Positions 1 through 7,231 of a stretch of 33,269 bases of DNA are shown here, in pieces. The notes below the pieces were generated by a model. That model ran no database searches, was not told the origin of the DNA, and saw only the letters and a list, made by a program, of their open reading frames with translations. Numbering within the stretch: the stretch's first letter is position 1; the number at the start of each line of letters is the position of its first letter. The stretch lies in the NCBI RefSeq assembly GCF_006874475.1, contig NZ_VIRM01000074.1, positions 1-33,269 of the forward strand, read 5' to 3'. This stretch comes from Microbispora hainanensis. GTDB lineage: Bacteria; Actinomycetota; Actinomycetes; Streptosporangiales; Streptosporangiaceae. Position numbers and translations under genes: made by a program.

Positions 1-54
1 GCAGGCATCCAAGGTGTCAACGGCCATATGGTTCTGGATCTGACCCACTTTCCG

Positions 55-576
55 TGATCGGCGCACTTCCAAGATCACAATCATGTTGAGTCGGACGCGT
101 GCTGCTGGCGATGCCCGGACACTGCTCTGTGTCGATCATGGAGCTGTCGGCGGTCGTGTTTCCGCATCTTGCCGCCGTTCGTATCGAGCGGGTGCATCGA
201 ATGGGCGCGACCGTGCGAGTGAAGACCGCAACGATGGAGCCGAAGGGCGAATGTCCGGCCTGTGGATGCGAGCCGATGCGGGTTCATAGTCGTTATGAGC
301 GGAGCCTGGCGGATCTGCCGGTGGCCGGGCAGGAGGTGCTGCTCCAGATGCGGGTGCGCCGCTTCTTCTGCGACAACACCGCCTGCGCCAAGCGGACCTT
401 CGCCGAGCAGGTTCCCGGCCTCACCAGCAGGCACCGCCGACGCGCATCCGGGCTGCTGTCCATGCTGCGGACGGTGGCGCTGGCCCTGGGCGGTCGTCCC
501 GGTGCCCGTCATACCGCCCGCCTGGCCTGTACGGTCAGCCGCTCGACGCTGCTGCGGCTGTTGCGGAGCATGCCTG
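55..576 (+). mobile_element. ISL3-family transposase, N-terminal remnant
   Basis: An open frame from about 99 encodes the N-terminal part of an ISL3-family transposase. The zinc-finger region shows paired cysteines (CPACGC, then FFCDNTACAKRTFAEQ about 45 residues later), followed by the typical PGLTSRHRRR segment and an HTH-like stretch (TVSRSTLLRLL). The start could be GTG at 99 or ATG at 138. The DDE catalytic domain is missing: similarity stops near 570, where an IS3-type end begins, so the protein is truncated and cannot transpose. The left border near 55 is a guess from an imperfect TGATC...GATCA repeat. The remnant is nested with the IS3 fragment that follows. The family call rests on residue pattern only. 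Confidence 0.72.
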
Positions 577-813
577 TGAACCACTCCGACTTTCGTGGAG
601 GCCCTGAAGCCAGCATCATCTGCTGGCGGAAGGGAGAACGACGACACGATGCCAGCCCCGAGGAAGTACCCCCAAGAGCTTCGTGAGCGCGCGGTCCGGA
701 TGGTGTTCGAGGTCTGCCGGCAGACCGACGGCGCCCCCGGCGCGATCGCCAGGGTAGCCGATCAGCTCGGCGTCCACCGCGAGGCACTGCGCGGATGGGT
801 GCGCCAGGCCGAG
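577..813 (+). mobile_element. IS3-family element, left end and OrfA remnant
   Basis: ATG at 649 opens a 55-codon stretch typical of IS3-family OrfA, a helix-turn-helix protein: it begins MPAPRKYPQELRERAVRMV and includes ADQLGVHREALRGWVRQAE. Similarity ends abruptly at 813, and the following codons belong to the complement of the neighbouring nitroreductase gene. The rest of OrfA and the whole OrfB catalytic subunit are gone. About 70 bases before the ATG, TGAACC at 577 looks like the element's left tip, placed exactly where the ISL3 similarity stops. I infer that this element inserted into the ISL3 copy and a later deletion joined it to the nitroreductase gene. Confidence 0.7.
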
Positions 814-1772
814 ACGGTTTCCTGCAGCCCGGCCACGGGGCGGCGGGGCGCTCGGGGGACCACGGGACCGTATCCCAGCCGGACAATCATCTGAGGGTGA
901 CCGCACCGGTGGCGCGGATCGCTGCGTCGGCGCATGTCGCGCAGGTCGAGCGGCTGGTTGAGAAACGACGCCGAGACTCCGTAGGCGGCCGCGGTCAGCA
1001 ACACGCGTTGCAACGCTTGACCGGCGCGCAGCCAGAAGGCGGGGCTGTCGCCCGCGGTGGTGAGCACCGCCAGCTGGGGACGGGACTCGAAGTGGACCGG
1101 CCCAGGCCCCCTGTGCGTCCCGAAGTCGCGGACCGGTGCCGGATCGTCGGCGCAGCCGGGCCCCTGCACGTAGGAGGGCAGACCATCGTGGCGGCTTCCG
1201 CTCATCGTCCACGCCCGCAGCTCGGCCTGGTAGTCGCCGTCCTTGGAGAGCTCTTCGTCGGCGATGGCGACGTACTCCAGCAGGTCCGCAGAGGCGCTGC
1301 GGTCGAGCACCACCAGGCCGGCCCCTTCACGGGCGGCGGCCTGGCGCAGGTCGGTGAGCACATGCTCGGGAACCCGTCGCTCGCTGAACGGCTCCCGGTT
1401 GGTCCGGCGCAGGCCGATGCATTCGTAGAGTTCGCGAGTCGGCAAAGGGGCCGGCTCGGACGCCGACATGCGTACGGCGGCCAGGAGTCGGGGTTCCTCT
1501 GCCTTGTTCGGCAGTAGCCAGATCATCGGCCGATGGCTGGCCGTCCGTACGGCGAGCCGGAGGTTGAACAGGGCGGCACCACAGCTGATGTGCAGCGACC
1601 GCCCGCGGGGGTCGCTGATCCGGAGCCGACGATCGGGGTCGGCCAGCAGCTCGGCGAACTCTCCGCGGACTGCCTTGAGGCGCCAGGGCTGGGTGTTGAG
1701 CACCGAGGGCGCCTGCCCTACAGCGGTAAGCAGCCGGTGGAAGGCGAGTTCAGTAGCAAGGGGAGAATTCAC
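762..1772 (-). CDS. Acg-like nitroreductase-fold flavoprotein with IS-derived C-terminus
   Basis: This 336-residue protein belongs to the Acg (Rv2032)-like branch of the nitroreductase fold. Visible signatures are the N-terminal APSVLNTQPW segment (FMN-region motif), RTNREPFSERRVP near residue 150, and a C-terminal FWLRAGQALQRVLLTAAAYG helix followed by IVRLGYGPVVPRAPRRPV. Acg family members are dormancy-regulon proteins thought to sequester FMN rather than act as classical nitroreductases. The start is GTG at 1772, preceded by AGAAGG with good spacing. Family members usually stop a few residues after the ArRPV motif. Here the frame runs on for about 20 residues that are the antisense of an IS3 OrfA fragment, so the tail is foreign. 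The HPF-like gene lies upstream on the same strand, 112 bp away. Function is inferred from the family. Confidence 0.85.
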   Translation of the reverse strand: MNSPLATELAFHRLLTAVGQAPSVLNTQPWRLKAVRGEFAELLADPDRRLRISDPRGRSLHISCGAALFNLRLAVRTASHRPMIWLLPNKAEEPRLLAAVRMSASEPAPLPTRELYECIGLRRTNREPFSERRVPEHVLTDLRQAAAREGAGLVVLDRSASADLLEYVAIADEELSKDGDYQAELRAWTMSGSRHDGLPSYVQGPGCADDPAPVRDFGTHRGPGPVHFESRPQLAVLTTAGDSPAFWLRAGQALQRVLLTAAAYGVSASFLNQPLDLRDMRRRSDPRHRCGHPQMIVRLGYGPVVPRAPRRPVAGLQETVSAWRTHPRSASRWTPS

Positions 1773-1843
1773 GGCGCACCTTCTTTATGGACGTCTTTGC
1801 TGTCGTCACGCCGAGACACCGCACGAAAGGTGGGCGGCCCGGC

Positions 1844-1859
1844 GTGTCCACGGGGACAC
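1844..1859. repeat. Inverted repeat upstream of the Acg-like gene
   Basis: GTGTCC (1844-1849) and GGACAC (1854-1859) form perfect 6-bp arms around a 4-bp spacer. The site lies 72-87 bp before the GTG start of the nitroreductase and just after the HPF-like stop codon. It could be an operator or a short hairpin. Its arms are everted relative to the GGGAC...GTCCC arrangement of the putative DosR boxes elsewhere in the window, so I do not count it as one of them. Confidence 0.35.
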
Positions 1860-1884
1860 CTGTGCGCCGGGCCGCCGGCCTCGC

Positions 1885-2202
1885 CTAGTGGGTCCGCTTT
1901 CGCAGCCGTCCCAGCTCGACTCGGAGTCTGTCCTGGATCTCGGCGATGGCCCCCTGCATCGTCGCCGCCACGGCGTGGGCGTGCAGCGGATGGCCGTTGA
2001 CGTCGAGCATGGCCCGCGCCGCGCAGCGGTCTTCGGGCGCGGGCTTGAGCGAGTAGACCAGTCTGACCCGGGCCGCCAGGATTGGCCTGCTGGTAAAGCG
2101 CGCCAGCGCTGCGAGGCGCTCACGCGCCTCGGTGACAGCCCCAGCGGGGAGGTTTCCGCCGGTTTCCACCAGAACCGCGTCAACATCGAATGTCGTGTTC
2201 AC
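1885..2202 (-). CDS. Short HPF/RaiA-like ribosome-associated protein
   Basis: This 105-residue protein resembles the N-terminal ribosome-binding domain of hibernation-promoting factor/RaiA: an early beta strand (VLVETGGNLP), a helix with LAALARF, strands around RVRLVYSL and AARAMLDVNGHPLHAH, then a helix AIAEIQDRLRVELGRLRKR. Basic residues close the protein. The C-terminal dimerisation domain of long HPF is absent, so it matches the short stand-alone type found in dormancy regulons (compare the Mycobacterium Rv0079-type translation inhibitor). GTG at 2202 is chosen as the start because similarity begins right after it; its ribosome-binding site is weak. It diverges from adhE, with 318 bp between the start codons, and is followed on the same strand by the Acg-like gene. 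Ribosome binding is inferred. Confidence 0.72.
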   Translation of the reverse strand: MNTTFDVDAVLVETGGNLPAGAVTEARERLAALARFTSRPILAARVRLVYSLKPAPEDRCAARAMLDVNGHPLHAHAVAATMQGAIAEIQDRLRVELGRLRKRTH

Positions 2203-2411
2203 GTTGCAAGTCTTTTCGACCGTGCCGGTCCATGACAGGGCCGGTGGGTCCGGCAGAGGAGGACTTCCGTCGCTGGGCCGAGGGACTGATCGCCCTTGTC
2301 CGGCTTCCTGCCGGCAGTCGCAAGCCGATGCACCCGCATCACGGGCGGGGAAGCCGTTTCTCGCGGACGAGGGGCCGAACTGACGCACCCGGCCGGCGGC
2401 CGCAGGATCCG

Positions 2412-2425
2412 ATGACCTTGGTCCT
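2412..2425. promoter_or_regulatory. Putative DosR-type box before adhE
   Basis: ATGACCTTGGTCCT matches RGGACCWWGGTCCY at 13 of 14 positions. It lies 96-109 bp upstream of the adhE ATG and about 210 bp upstream of the divergent HPF-like gene, so it may serve either or both. Assignment to the local DosR-like regulator is inference from recurrence and placement. Confidence 0.6.
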
Positions 2426-2520
2426 GGGGGACGGGGTCCTTGCGCAGCGGTGCGGGCGCGCCCGGCCTCAGAAGGATGAAGGTGACAAGCCCGCCGACCG
2501 AGCCCCACGAGGTGATCGAG

Positions 2521-5169
2521 ATGACCGACTCCCCGACCGGAGCCGTCCTGCCCGCCCCCCTGGCCGACGGCGTGCACGCCGCGATCGACACGCTGGTGAC
2601 CGGCGCGCTGAAGGCGCTCACCGAGTACGAGTCCTTCACCCAGGAGCAGGTCGACCACATCGTCAAGAAGGCGTCCGTCGCCGCGCTGGACCGGCACGCG
2701 ACGCTCGCCCGTCTGGCGGTCGAGGAGACCGGCCGCGGCCTGTTCGAGGACAAGGCGGTCAAGAACATCTTCGCCTGCGAGCACGTGACCCACAGCATGG
2801 CCGAGCTCAAGACGGTCGGCGTCGTCTCCCGCGACGAGATCAACGGCATCGTCGAGATCGCCGACCCCGTGGGGGTGGTCTGCGGCGTCACGCCGGTCAC
2901 CAACCCCACGTCCACCACGATTTTCAAGGCGCTGCTGGCGCTGAAGACCCGCAACCCCATCGTGTTCGCGTTCCACCCTGCGGCCCAGCGCTGCAGCGCC
3001 GAGGCGGCCAGGATCGTCCGTGACGCCGCCGTGGCGGCCGGCGCTCCGGAGCAGTGCGTTCAGTGGATCGAGGAGCCCTCCCTGGAGGCGACCGGCGCGC
3101 TGATGCGCCACGAAGGCGTGTCGGTCATCCTCGCCACCGGCGGGAACGCCATGGTCAGGGCGGCGTACTCGGCGGGCAAGCCGGCCCTGGGCGTCGGGGC
3201 GGGCAACGTCCCCGCCTATATCGAGCGGACGGCCAAGCTGCGGCGGGCGGTGCATGACGTCGTGCTGTCCAAGACGTTCGACAACGGCATGATCTGCGCC
3301 TCGGAGCAGGCCGTCATCCTCGACGAGGAGATCTACGACGCCGCGCTGACCGAGTTCGCCCGGCTGCACGCCTACGTCGCGACGCCGGAGGACAAGGCGA
3401 AGCTGGAGGAGTTCGTGTTCGGGGTGGCGGCCCGCGGCGTCTCCTGCTCCGAGGCGGGGCTCAACCCCGACGTCGTCGGGCGGTCCCCGCACTGGATCGC
3501 CGAGCACGCCGGGTTCGCCGTGCCGCCGGACACCTCTCTGATCCTCGTGCCCGTGGACGAGGTCGGTCCGAACGAGCCGCTGACCAGGGAAAAGCTGTGC
3601 CCGGTGCTCGCCGTGCTGCGGGCCCGCACCCGGGAGGAGGGCCTGACCCTCGCCGAGCGCATGGTCGAGTTCGACGGCCTCGGGCACAGCGCCGTCATCC
3701 ACACCGAGGACGCCGGCCTCGCCGAAAGGTACGGCACCAGGGTCAAGGCCGTGCGGGTGATCTGGAACGCCCCCGCCTCCCAGGGCGGCATCGGCGACAT
3801 GTACAACGCGTTCCTGCCCTCGCTGACCCTGGGATGCGGCAGCTACGGGCACAACTCGGTGTCGAACAACGTCTCGGCGGTCAACCTGATCAACATCAAG
3901 CGGATCGGGCGGCGCAACAACAACCTGCAGTGGTTCAAAGTCCCGGCGAAGATCTACTTCGAGCCCAACGCGATCCGCTACCTCGTGGACATGCCGGACG
4001 TGCACCGCGTCACGATCGTCGCCGACGCCGTGATGACCCGGCTGGGGTACGTCGACCGCGTCACCGACGTGCTCCGGCGGCGCGGCGAGCGGGTGGCCCT
4101 GCAGATCATCGATGACGTCGAGCCCGAGCCGAGCGTGGCGACCGTAGACAAGGGCGCCGACCTCATGCGCGGCTTCCGGCCCGACACCATCGTCGCCCTC
4201 GGCGGCGGCTCGGTGATGGACGCGGCCAAGGTCATGTGGCTGCGCTACGAACACCCCGAGGTCGTCTTCGCGGACATGAAGGAGAAGTTCTTCGACATCC
4301 GCAAGCGCGCCTTCCGCTTCCCCACGCTGGGCGAGCGCGCCCGGCTCGTGTGCGTGCCGACCACCTCGGGCACAGGTGCGGAGGTCACGCCGTTCGCCGT
4401 CATCACCGACACCGCGACGGGCAAGAAGTATCCGCTGGCCGACTACGCGCTCACTCCGAGCGTCGCGATCGTGGACCCGGTCCTCGCCGCCGACCTGCCC
4501 AGGGTGGTCACCGCCGACAGCGGCTTCGACGCCCTCACCCACGCCGTCGAGTCGTACGTCTCGGTGTACGCCAACGACTTCACCGACGGCCCGGCCCTGC
4601 ACGCCATCAGGATCATCTTCCGGTATCTGGAGCGCGCGGTCACCCGCGGCGGCGCCGACCCGGAGGCCAGGGAGAAGATGCACAACGCCGGCACGATCGC
4701 CGGCATGGCCTTCGGCAACGCCTTCCTCGGGATCGTGCACGCCATGTCCCACACGCTCGGCGCCACCTTCCACGTGGCCCACGGTCGTACGAACGCCATC
4801 CTGCTGCCGCACGTCATCCGCTACAACGGCACCGTCCCGTCGAAGCTGTCCGGATGGCCCAAGTATGAGGACTACCACGCCCCCGAGCGGTTCCAGGAGA
4901 TCGCCCAGACGCTGGGCCTGCCCGCGGCCACGCCGGCCGAGGGAGTCGAGTCGCTGGCCGCGGCAATCGAGCGCCTGCGCGACGCGGTCGGGATCGAGCG
5001 GTCCTTCCAGGACGCCGGCGTCGACGAGAAGGCGTTCCTCGACGCGCTCCCGCAGCAGGCGCTCAACGCCTACGAGGACCAGTGCGCGCCGGCCAACCCC
5101 CGCATGCCGATGCTCGAGGACATGCAGGCGCTGATGCGCGCCGCCTACTACGGGCGTTCCTCAAAGTAG
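2521..5169 (+). CDS. adhE: Bifunctional acetaldehyde-CoA/alcohol dehydrogenase AdhE
   Basis: This 882-residue fusion reduces acetyl-CoA to acetaldehyde and then ethanol, reoxidising two NADH. The N-terminal half (about 1-430) is an acylating aldehyde dehydrogenase: FDNGMICASEQAV carries the catalytic cysteine, and GVTPVTNPTST is typical of AdhE. The C-terminal half (about 440-882) is an iron-dependent alcohol dehydrogenase: ALGGGSVMDAAK for NAD binding, then metal-ligand regions GFDALTHAVESYVS and GIVHAMSHTLGATFHVAHG. Length matches full-size AdhE. ATG at 2521 is preferred because GAGGTG sits 8 bp before it; ATG 2476 is in frame but its AGAAGG abuts the codon. A DosR-type box lies about 100 bp upstream. 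Together with PflB elsewhere in the window it completes pyruvate to formate plus ethanol. No frameshift is seen. Confidence 0.96.
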   Translation: MTDSPTGAVLPAPLADGVHAAIDTLVTGALKALTEYESFTQEQVDHIVKKASVAALDRHATLARLAVEETGRGLFEDKAVKNIFACEHVTHSMAELKTVGVVSRDEINGIVEIADPVGVVCGVTPVTNPTSTTIFKALLALKTRNPIVFAFHPAAQRCSAEAARIVRDAAVAAGAPEQCVQWIEEPSLEATGALMRHEGVSVILATGGNAMVRAAYSAGKPALGVGAGNVPAYIERTAKLRRAVHDVVLSKTFDNGMICASEQAVILDEEIYDAALTEFARLHAYVATPEDKAKLEEFVFGVAARGVSCSEAGLNPDVVGRSPHWIAEHAGFAVPPDTSLILVPVDEVGPNEPLTREKLCPVLAVLRARTREEGLTLAERMVEFDGLGHSAVIHTEDAGLAERYGTRVKAVRVIWNAPASQGGIGDMYNAFLPSLTLGCGSYGHNSVSNNVSAVNLINIKRIGRRNNNLQWFKVPAKIYFEPNAIRYLVDMPDVHRVTIVADAVMTRLGYVDRVTDVLRRRGERVALQIIDDVEPEPSVATVDKGADLMRGFRPDTIVALGGGSVMDAAKVMWLRYEHPEVVFADMKEKFFDIRKRAFRFPTLGERARLVCVPTTSGTGAEVTPFAVITDTATGKKYPLADYALTPSVAIVDPVLAADLPRVVTADSGFDALTHAVESYVSVYANDFTDGPALHAIRIIFRYLERAVTRGGADPEAREKMHNAGTIAGMAFGNAFLGIVHAMSHTLGATFHVAHGRTNAILLPHVIRYNGTVPSKLSGWPKYEDYHAPERFQEIAQTLGLPAATPAEGVESLAAAIERLRDAVGIERSFQDAGVDEKAFLDALPQQALNAYEDQCAPANPRMPMLEDMQALMRAAYYGRSSK

Positions 5170-5224
5170 CGGGGCAGAGGGCGCAGGGCACGGTGAACGG
5201 ATGACAGGAACGATAGGCGGCCCG

Positions 5225-5902
5225 ATGGTACGAGACACGACGTCACACCAAGCGATTGACTTACGGGTGCACCGCTGGCTGATGATCGTTGGGGCGCTCC
5301 TCACCGGCGTCGCCCTTCTGCTGTTGTCGCTGCTACCTAGCGCGCCTTCCGAGGCGGTCGCAACGACGGCGTGGGTCGAACGCGGTCACTCGCTACTGTC
5401 ATGGAGCGACGAACTGCTGTTCCTCGCGGTCATCTGCTGGGGAGCCGGTGCCCGCGGCATCTTCGGCCCGCGCAAGGTCGAACCGTCGGCGCGTATCAAC
5501 GTGGGAGTGACCGCTCTCGTGGCCGCCCTCGTCGCCCTCGTCGTCCTACTGCTCGCGGTGGGGCGTCTGGTCTATTCGGTTTTTGAGATTCAACTGTCGG
5601 CCGAGGTTCTAGCACTGGTCGTTAGTTGGACGTTCGGTGCCCTGCATCTGGCGTTCCTCGGTTTCGCCGTTGCTGCGGTCGCGCTCAGCTGGTCGACACG
5701 CGCCGGACTAATCGGGCGGGCTGTCGGCATCTTTGCCGCAGCCGCATTCATCGTCGGCTCTTTCCCCTGGCTGACACCGAACTGGTGGAACTCAGCGGCC
5801 GCGATATTGGTCGCCGCGTGGGGCGTTCTCTTGGCTCTTTCTACCGTAACTCGCACCGAGAATTTCGGCGACGCGGCGGAGAGGATGAGTACCATTGCCT
5901 AG
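5225..5902 (+). CDS. Unknown six-helix membrane protein
   Basis: I do not recognise this 225-residue protein. Six hydrophobic segments are visible: LMIVGALLTGVALLLLSLL, ELLFLAVICWGAGARG, VTALVAALVALVVLLLAVG, VSWTFGALHLAFLGFAVAA, GIFAAAAFIVGSFPW and AAAILVAAWGVLLALSTV, with short polar termini. ATG 5225 has AGGCGG at good spacing and is preferred over ATG 5201, which would add eight residues behind a poor ribosome-binding site. Base composition is visibly lower in GC, with freer codon use than in the flanking genes, which suggests separate acquisition. It follows adhE by 55 bp on the same strand and is followed by a broken IS5-type transposase. No DosR-type box is seen before it. Confidence 0.6.
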   Translation: MVRDTTSHQAIDLRVHRWLMIVGALLTGVALLLLSLLPSAPSEAVATTAWVERGHSLLSWSDELLFLAVICWGAGARGIFGPRKVEPSARINVGVTALVAALVALVVLLLAVGRLVYSVFEIQLSAEVLALVVSWTFGALHLAFLGFAVAAVALSWSTRAGLIGRAVGIFAAAAFIVGSFPWLTPNWWNSAAAILVAAWGVLLALSTVTRTENFGDAAERMSTIA

Positions 5903-5944
5903 GGCCTGTACGGAGTGCGGATCGTCGAGCCAGGAGTATTGGAA

Positions 5945-6465
5945 TCCACAAGATGGCACCTCATACGCAGAGGCCGGCGAGATAGCTCTCGAGGGTGTTA
6001 TCGAAGCGGACGGCCAAACCACGCCACTCCTTGATTCGATTGATGCAGCGCTCGGCTATGTTACTTCCCTTGTACAGTTGTGAATCGTGGCTGACCGGGC
6101 GGCCGCCACGGGGCCCGCGTTTCTTGCGATTGGCCGCCTGCTCGGCCTTTTCCGCAATCACCGCGCGGATACGGCGTCGGCGCAGGTAGGCCCGGTTGGC
6201 GCGGTCAGCCCGCCTCGCGAGCGGCCCAGCCCGGTCGTCTTCACATCAACCCAGGCCGTCGAGACGGTGCGCTGCCAGCACCAGGCCCAGCGTGTCCGTG
6301 GCGATGTGCCGTTTGCGGCCCTTGATCTTCTTGCTGGCCTCAAGCCCTAGCTGGACTCGCCGACGTTACCGGAGGTCTTCACGCTCTGCGCGTCGATAAT
6401 CACCGCACTGGGGACCGGCTTGCGCCCCTTGCTCAACCGGACCTGCTTCCGCAGCACACAAAACA
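5945..6465 (-). pseudogene. Degenerate IS5-family transposase
   Basis: Minus-strand fragments of one IS5-family DDE transposase appear in three frames. The middle part ends VIIDAQSVKTSGNVGESS (around 6350-6420), a hallmark of the family. A second part around 6160-6345 corresponds, after shifting frame, to the segment that normally reads KGRKRHIATDTLGL. The C-terminal part (around 5961-6161) includes NIAERCINRIKEWRGLAVRF and ESYLAGL. At least two frameshifts separate the pieces, and the N-terminal domain is missing or eroded into the promoter region of the response regulator. No clear terminal inverted repeats were found by eye. It cannot encode an active transposase. Confidence 0.8.
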
Positions 6466-6518
6466 GGATCAGATGCCCTCTGAGAGCCAGTGGGTTCGGC
6501 GGCCACGGTGAGGTCTCG

Positions 6519-6539
6519 CCGGGCCCTGTACTGTGGCCC
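6519..6539. repeat. Inverted repeat upstream of the response-regulator gene
   Basis: CGGGCC and GGCCCG form a 6-bp inverted repeat with a 9-bp spacer (CTGTACTGT), 37-57 bp before the ATG of the DosR-like gene. It is well placed for an operator. Its spacing differs from the 14-bp DosR-type boxes, so the cognate regulator is unknown. Confidence 0.35.
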
Positions 6540-6575
6540 GCCCTGATGCGTGCGCGGACCACAGGGGCTTACCGT

Positions 6576-7223
6576 ATGGGCATGATTCGCGTGTTCCTGG
6601 TGGACGACCACGAGGTCGTACGGCGTGGAGTGGCGGCGTTGCTGGACGCCGAGGACGACATCGAGGTCGTCGGCGAGGCGGGGACGGCCGAGTCGGCCGT
6701 GGCCCGCATCCCCGCGCTGAAGCCCGACGTGGCGGTGCTCGACGTGCGCCTGCCCGGCGGCAGCGGGGTGGACGTCTGCCGTGAGGTGCGCTCGAAGCTG
6801 CCCGGCCTGGCGTGCCTGATGCTGACCTCCTACGCCGACGACGAGGCGCTGTTCAACTCGGTCATGGCCGGGGCTGCCGGTTACGTGCTCAAGCAGATCC
6901 ACGGCTCGGACCTGGTCGGCGCGGTGCGCACGGTGGCCGGCGGGCAGTCGCTGCTCGACCCGCAGACCACCGCGGCCATGCTGCACCGGCTGCGCGACCA
7001 GGCCACGAAGAAGGACCCGCTGGCCGCGCTGTCGGACCAGGAGCGGCAGATCCTCGAGCTGATCGGCGAGGGCCTGACCAACCGCCAGATCGGCGAGCGG
7101 ATGTTCCTGGCCGAGAAGACGGTCAAGAACTACGTGTCCAACCTGCTGAGCAAGCTCGACATGCAGCGCCGCACCCAGGCCGCCGCGCTCGCTGCCCGCC
7201 TCAAAGCCGAACGCCAGGAGTGA
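6576..7223 (+). CDS. devR: DosR/DevR-like NarL-family response regulator
   Basis: This 215-residue protein is very close in pattern to mycobacterial DosR. The receiver domain begins IRVFLVDDHEVVRRGV, with acidic residues D10/D11, phospho-acceptor D56 in AVLDVRLP, T84 in LMLTSYADDE and K106 in GYVLKQIHG. The LuxR-type helix-turn-helix follows a linker (KKDPLAALSDQERQILELI) and reads EGLTNRQIGERMFLAEKTVKNYVSNLL in segments, near residues 150-200. ATG 6576 has AGGGG 8 bp upstream; ATG 6582 is an alternative start two codons in. DosR homologues activate hypoxia, NO and dormancy genes (OsdR in Streptomyces). The gene is convergent with its probable sensor kinase rather than co-transcribed. Binding to the boxes in this window is inferred. 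Confidence 0.94.
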   Translation: MGMIRVFLVDDHEVVRRGVAALLDAEDDIEVVGEAGTAESAVARIPALKPDVAVLDVRLPGGSGVDVCREVRSKLPGLACLMLTSYADDEALFNSVMAGAAGYVLKQIHGSDLVGAVRTVAGGQSLLDPQTTAAMLHRLRDQATKKDPLAALSDQERQILELIGEGLTNRQIGERMFLAEKTVKNYVSNLLSKLDMQRRTQAAALAARLKAERQE

Positions 7224-7231
7224 CGAGGAGA

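Noticed and set aside
1885..4878. Very long minus-strand open frame antisense to adhE
   Set aside because: High-GC shadow of adhE; only its last about 105 codons correspond to a real gene (the HPF-like protein).
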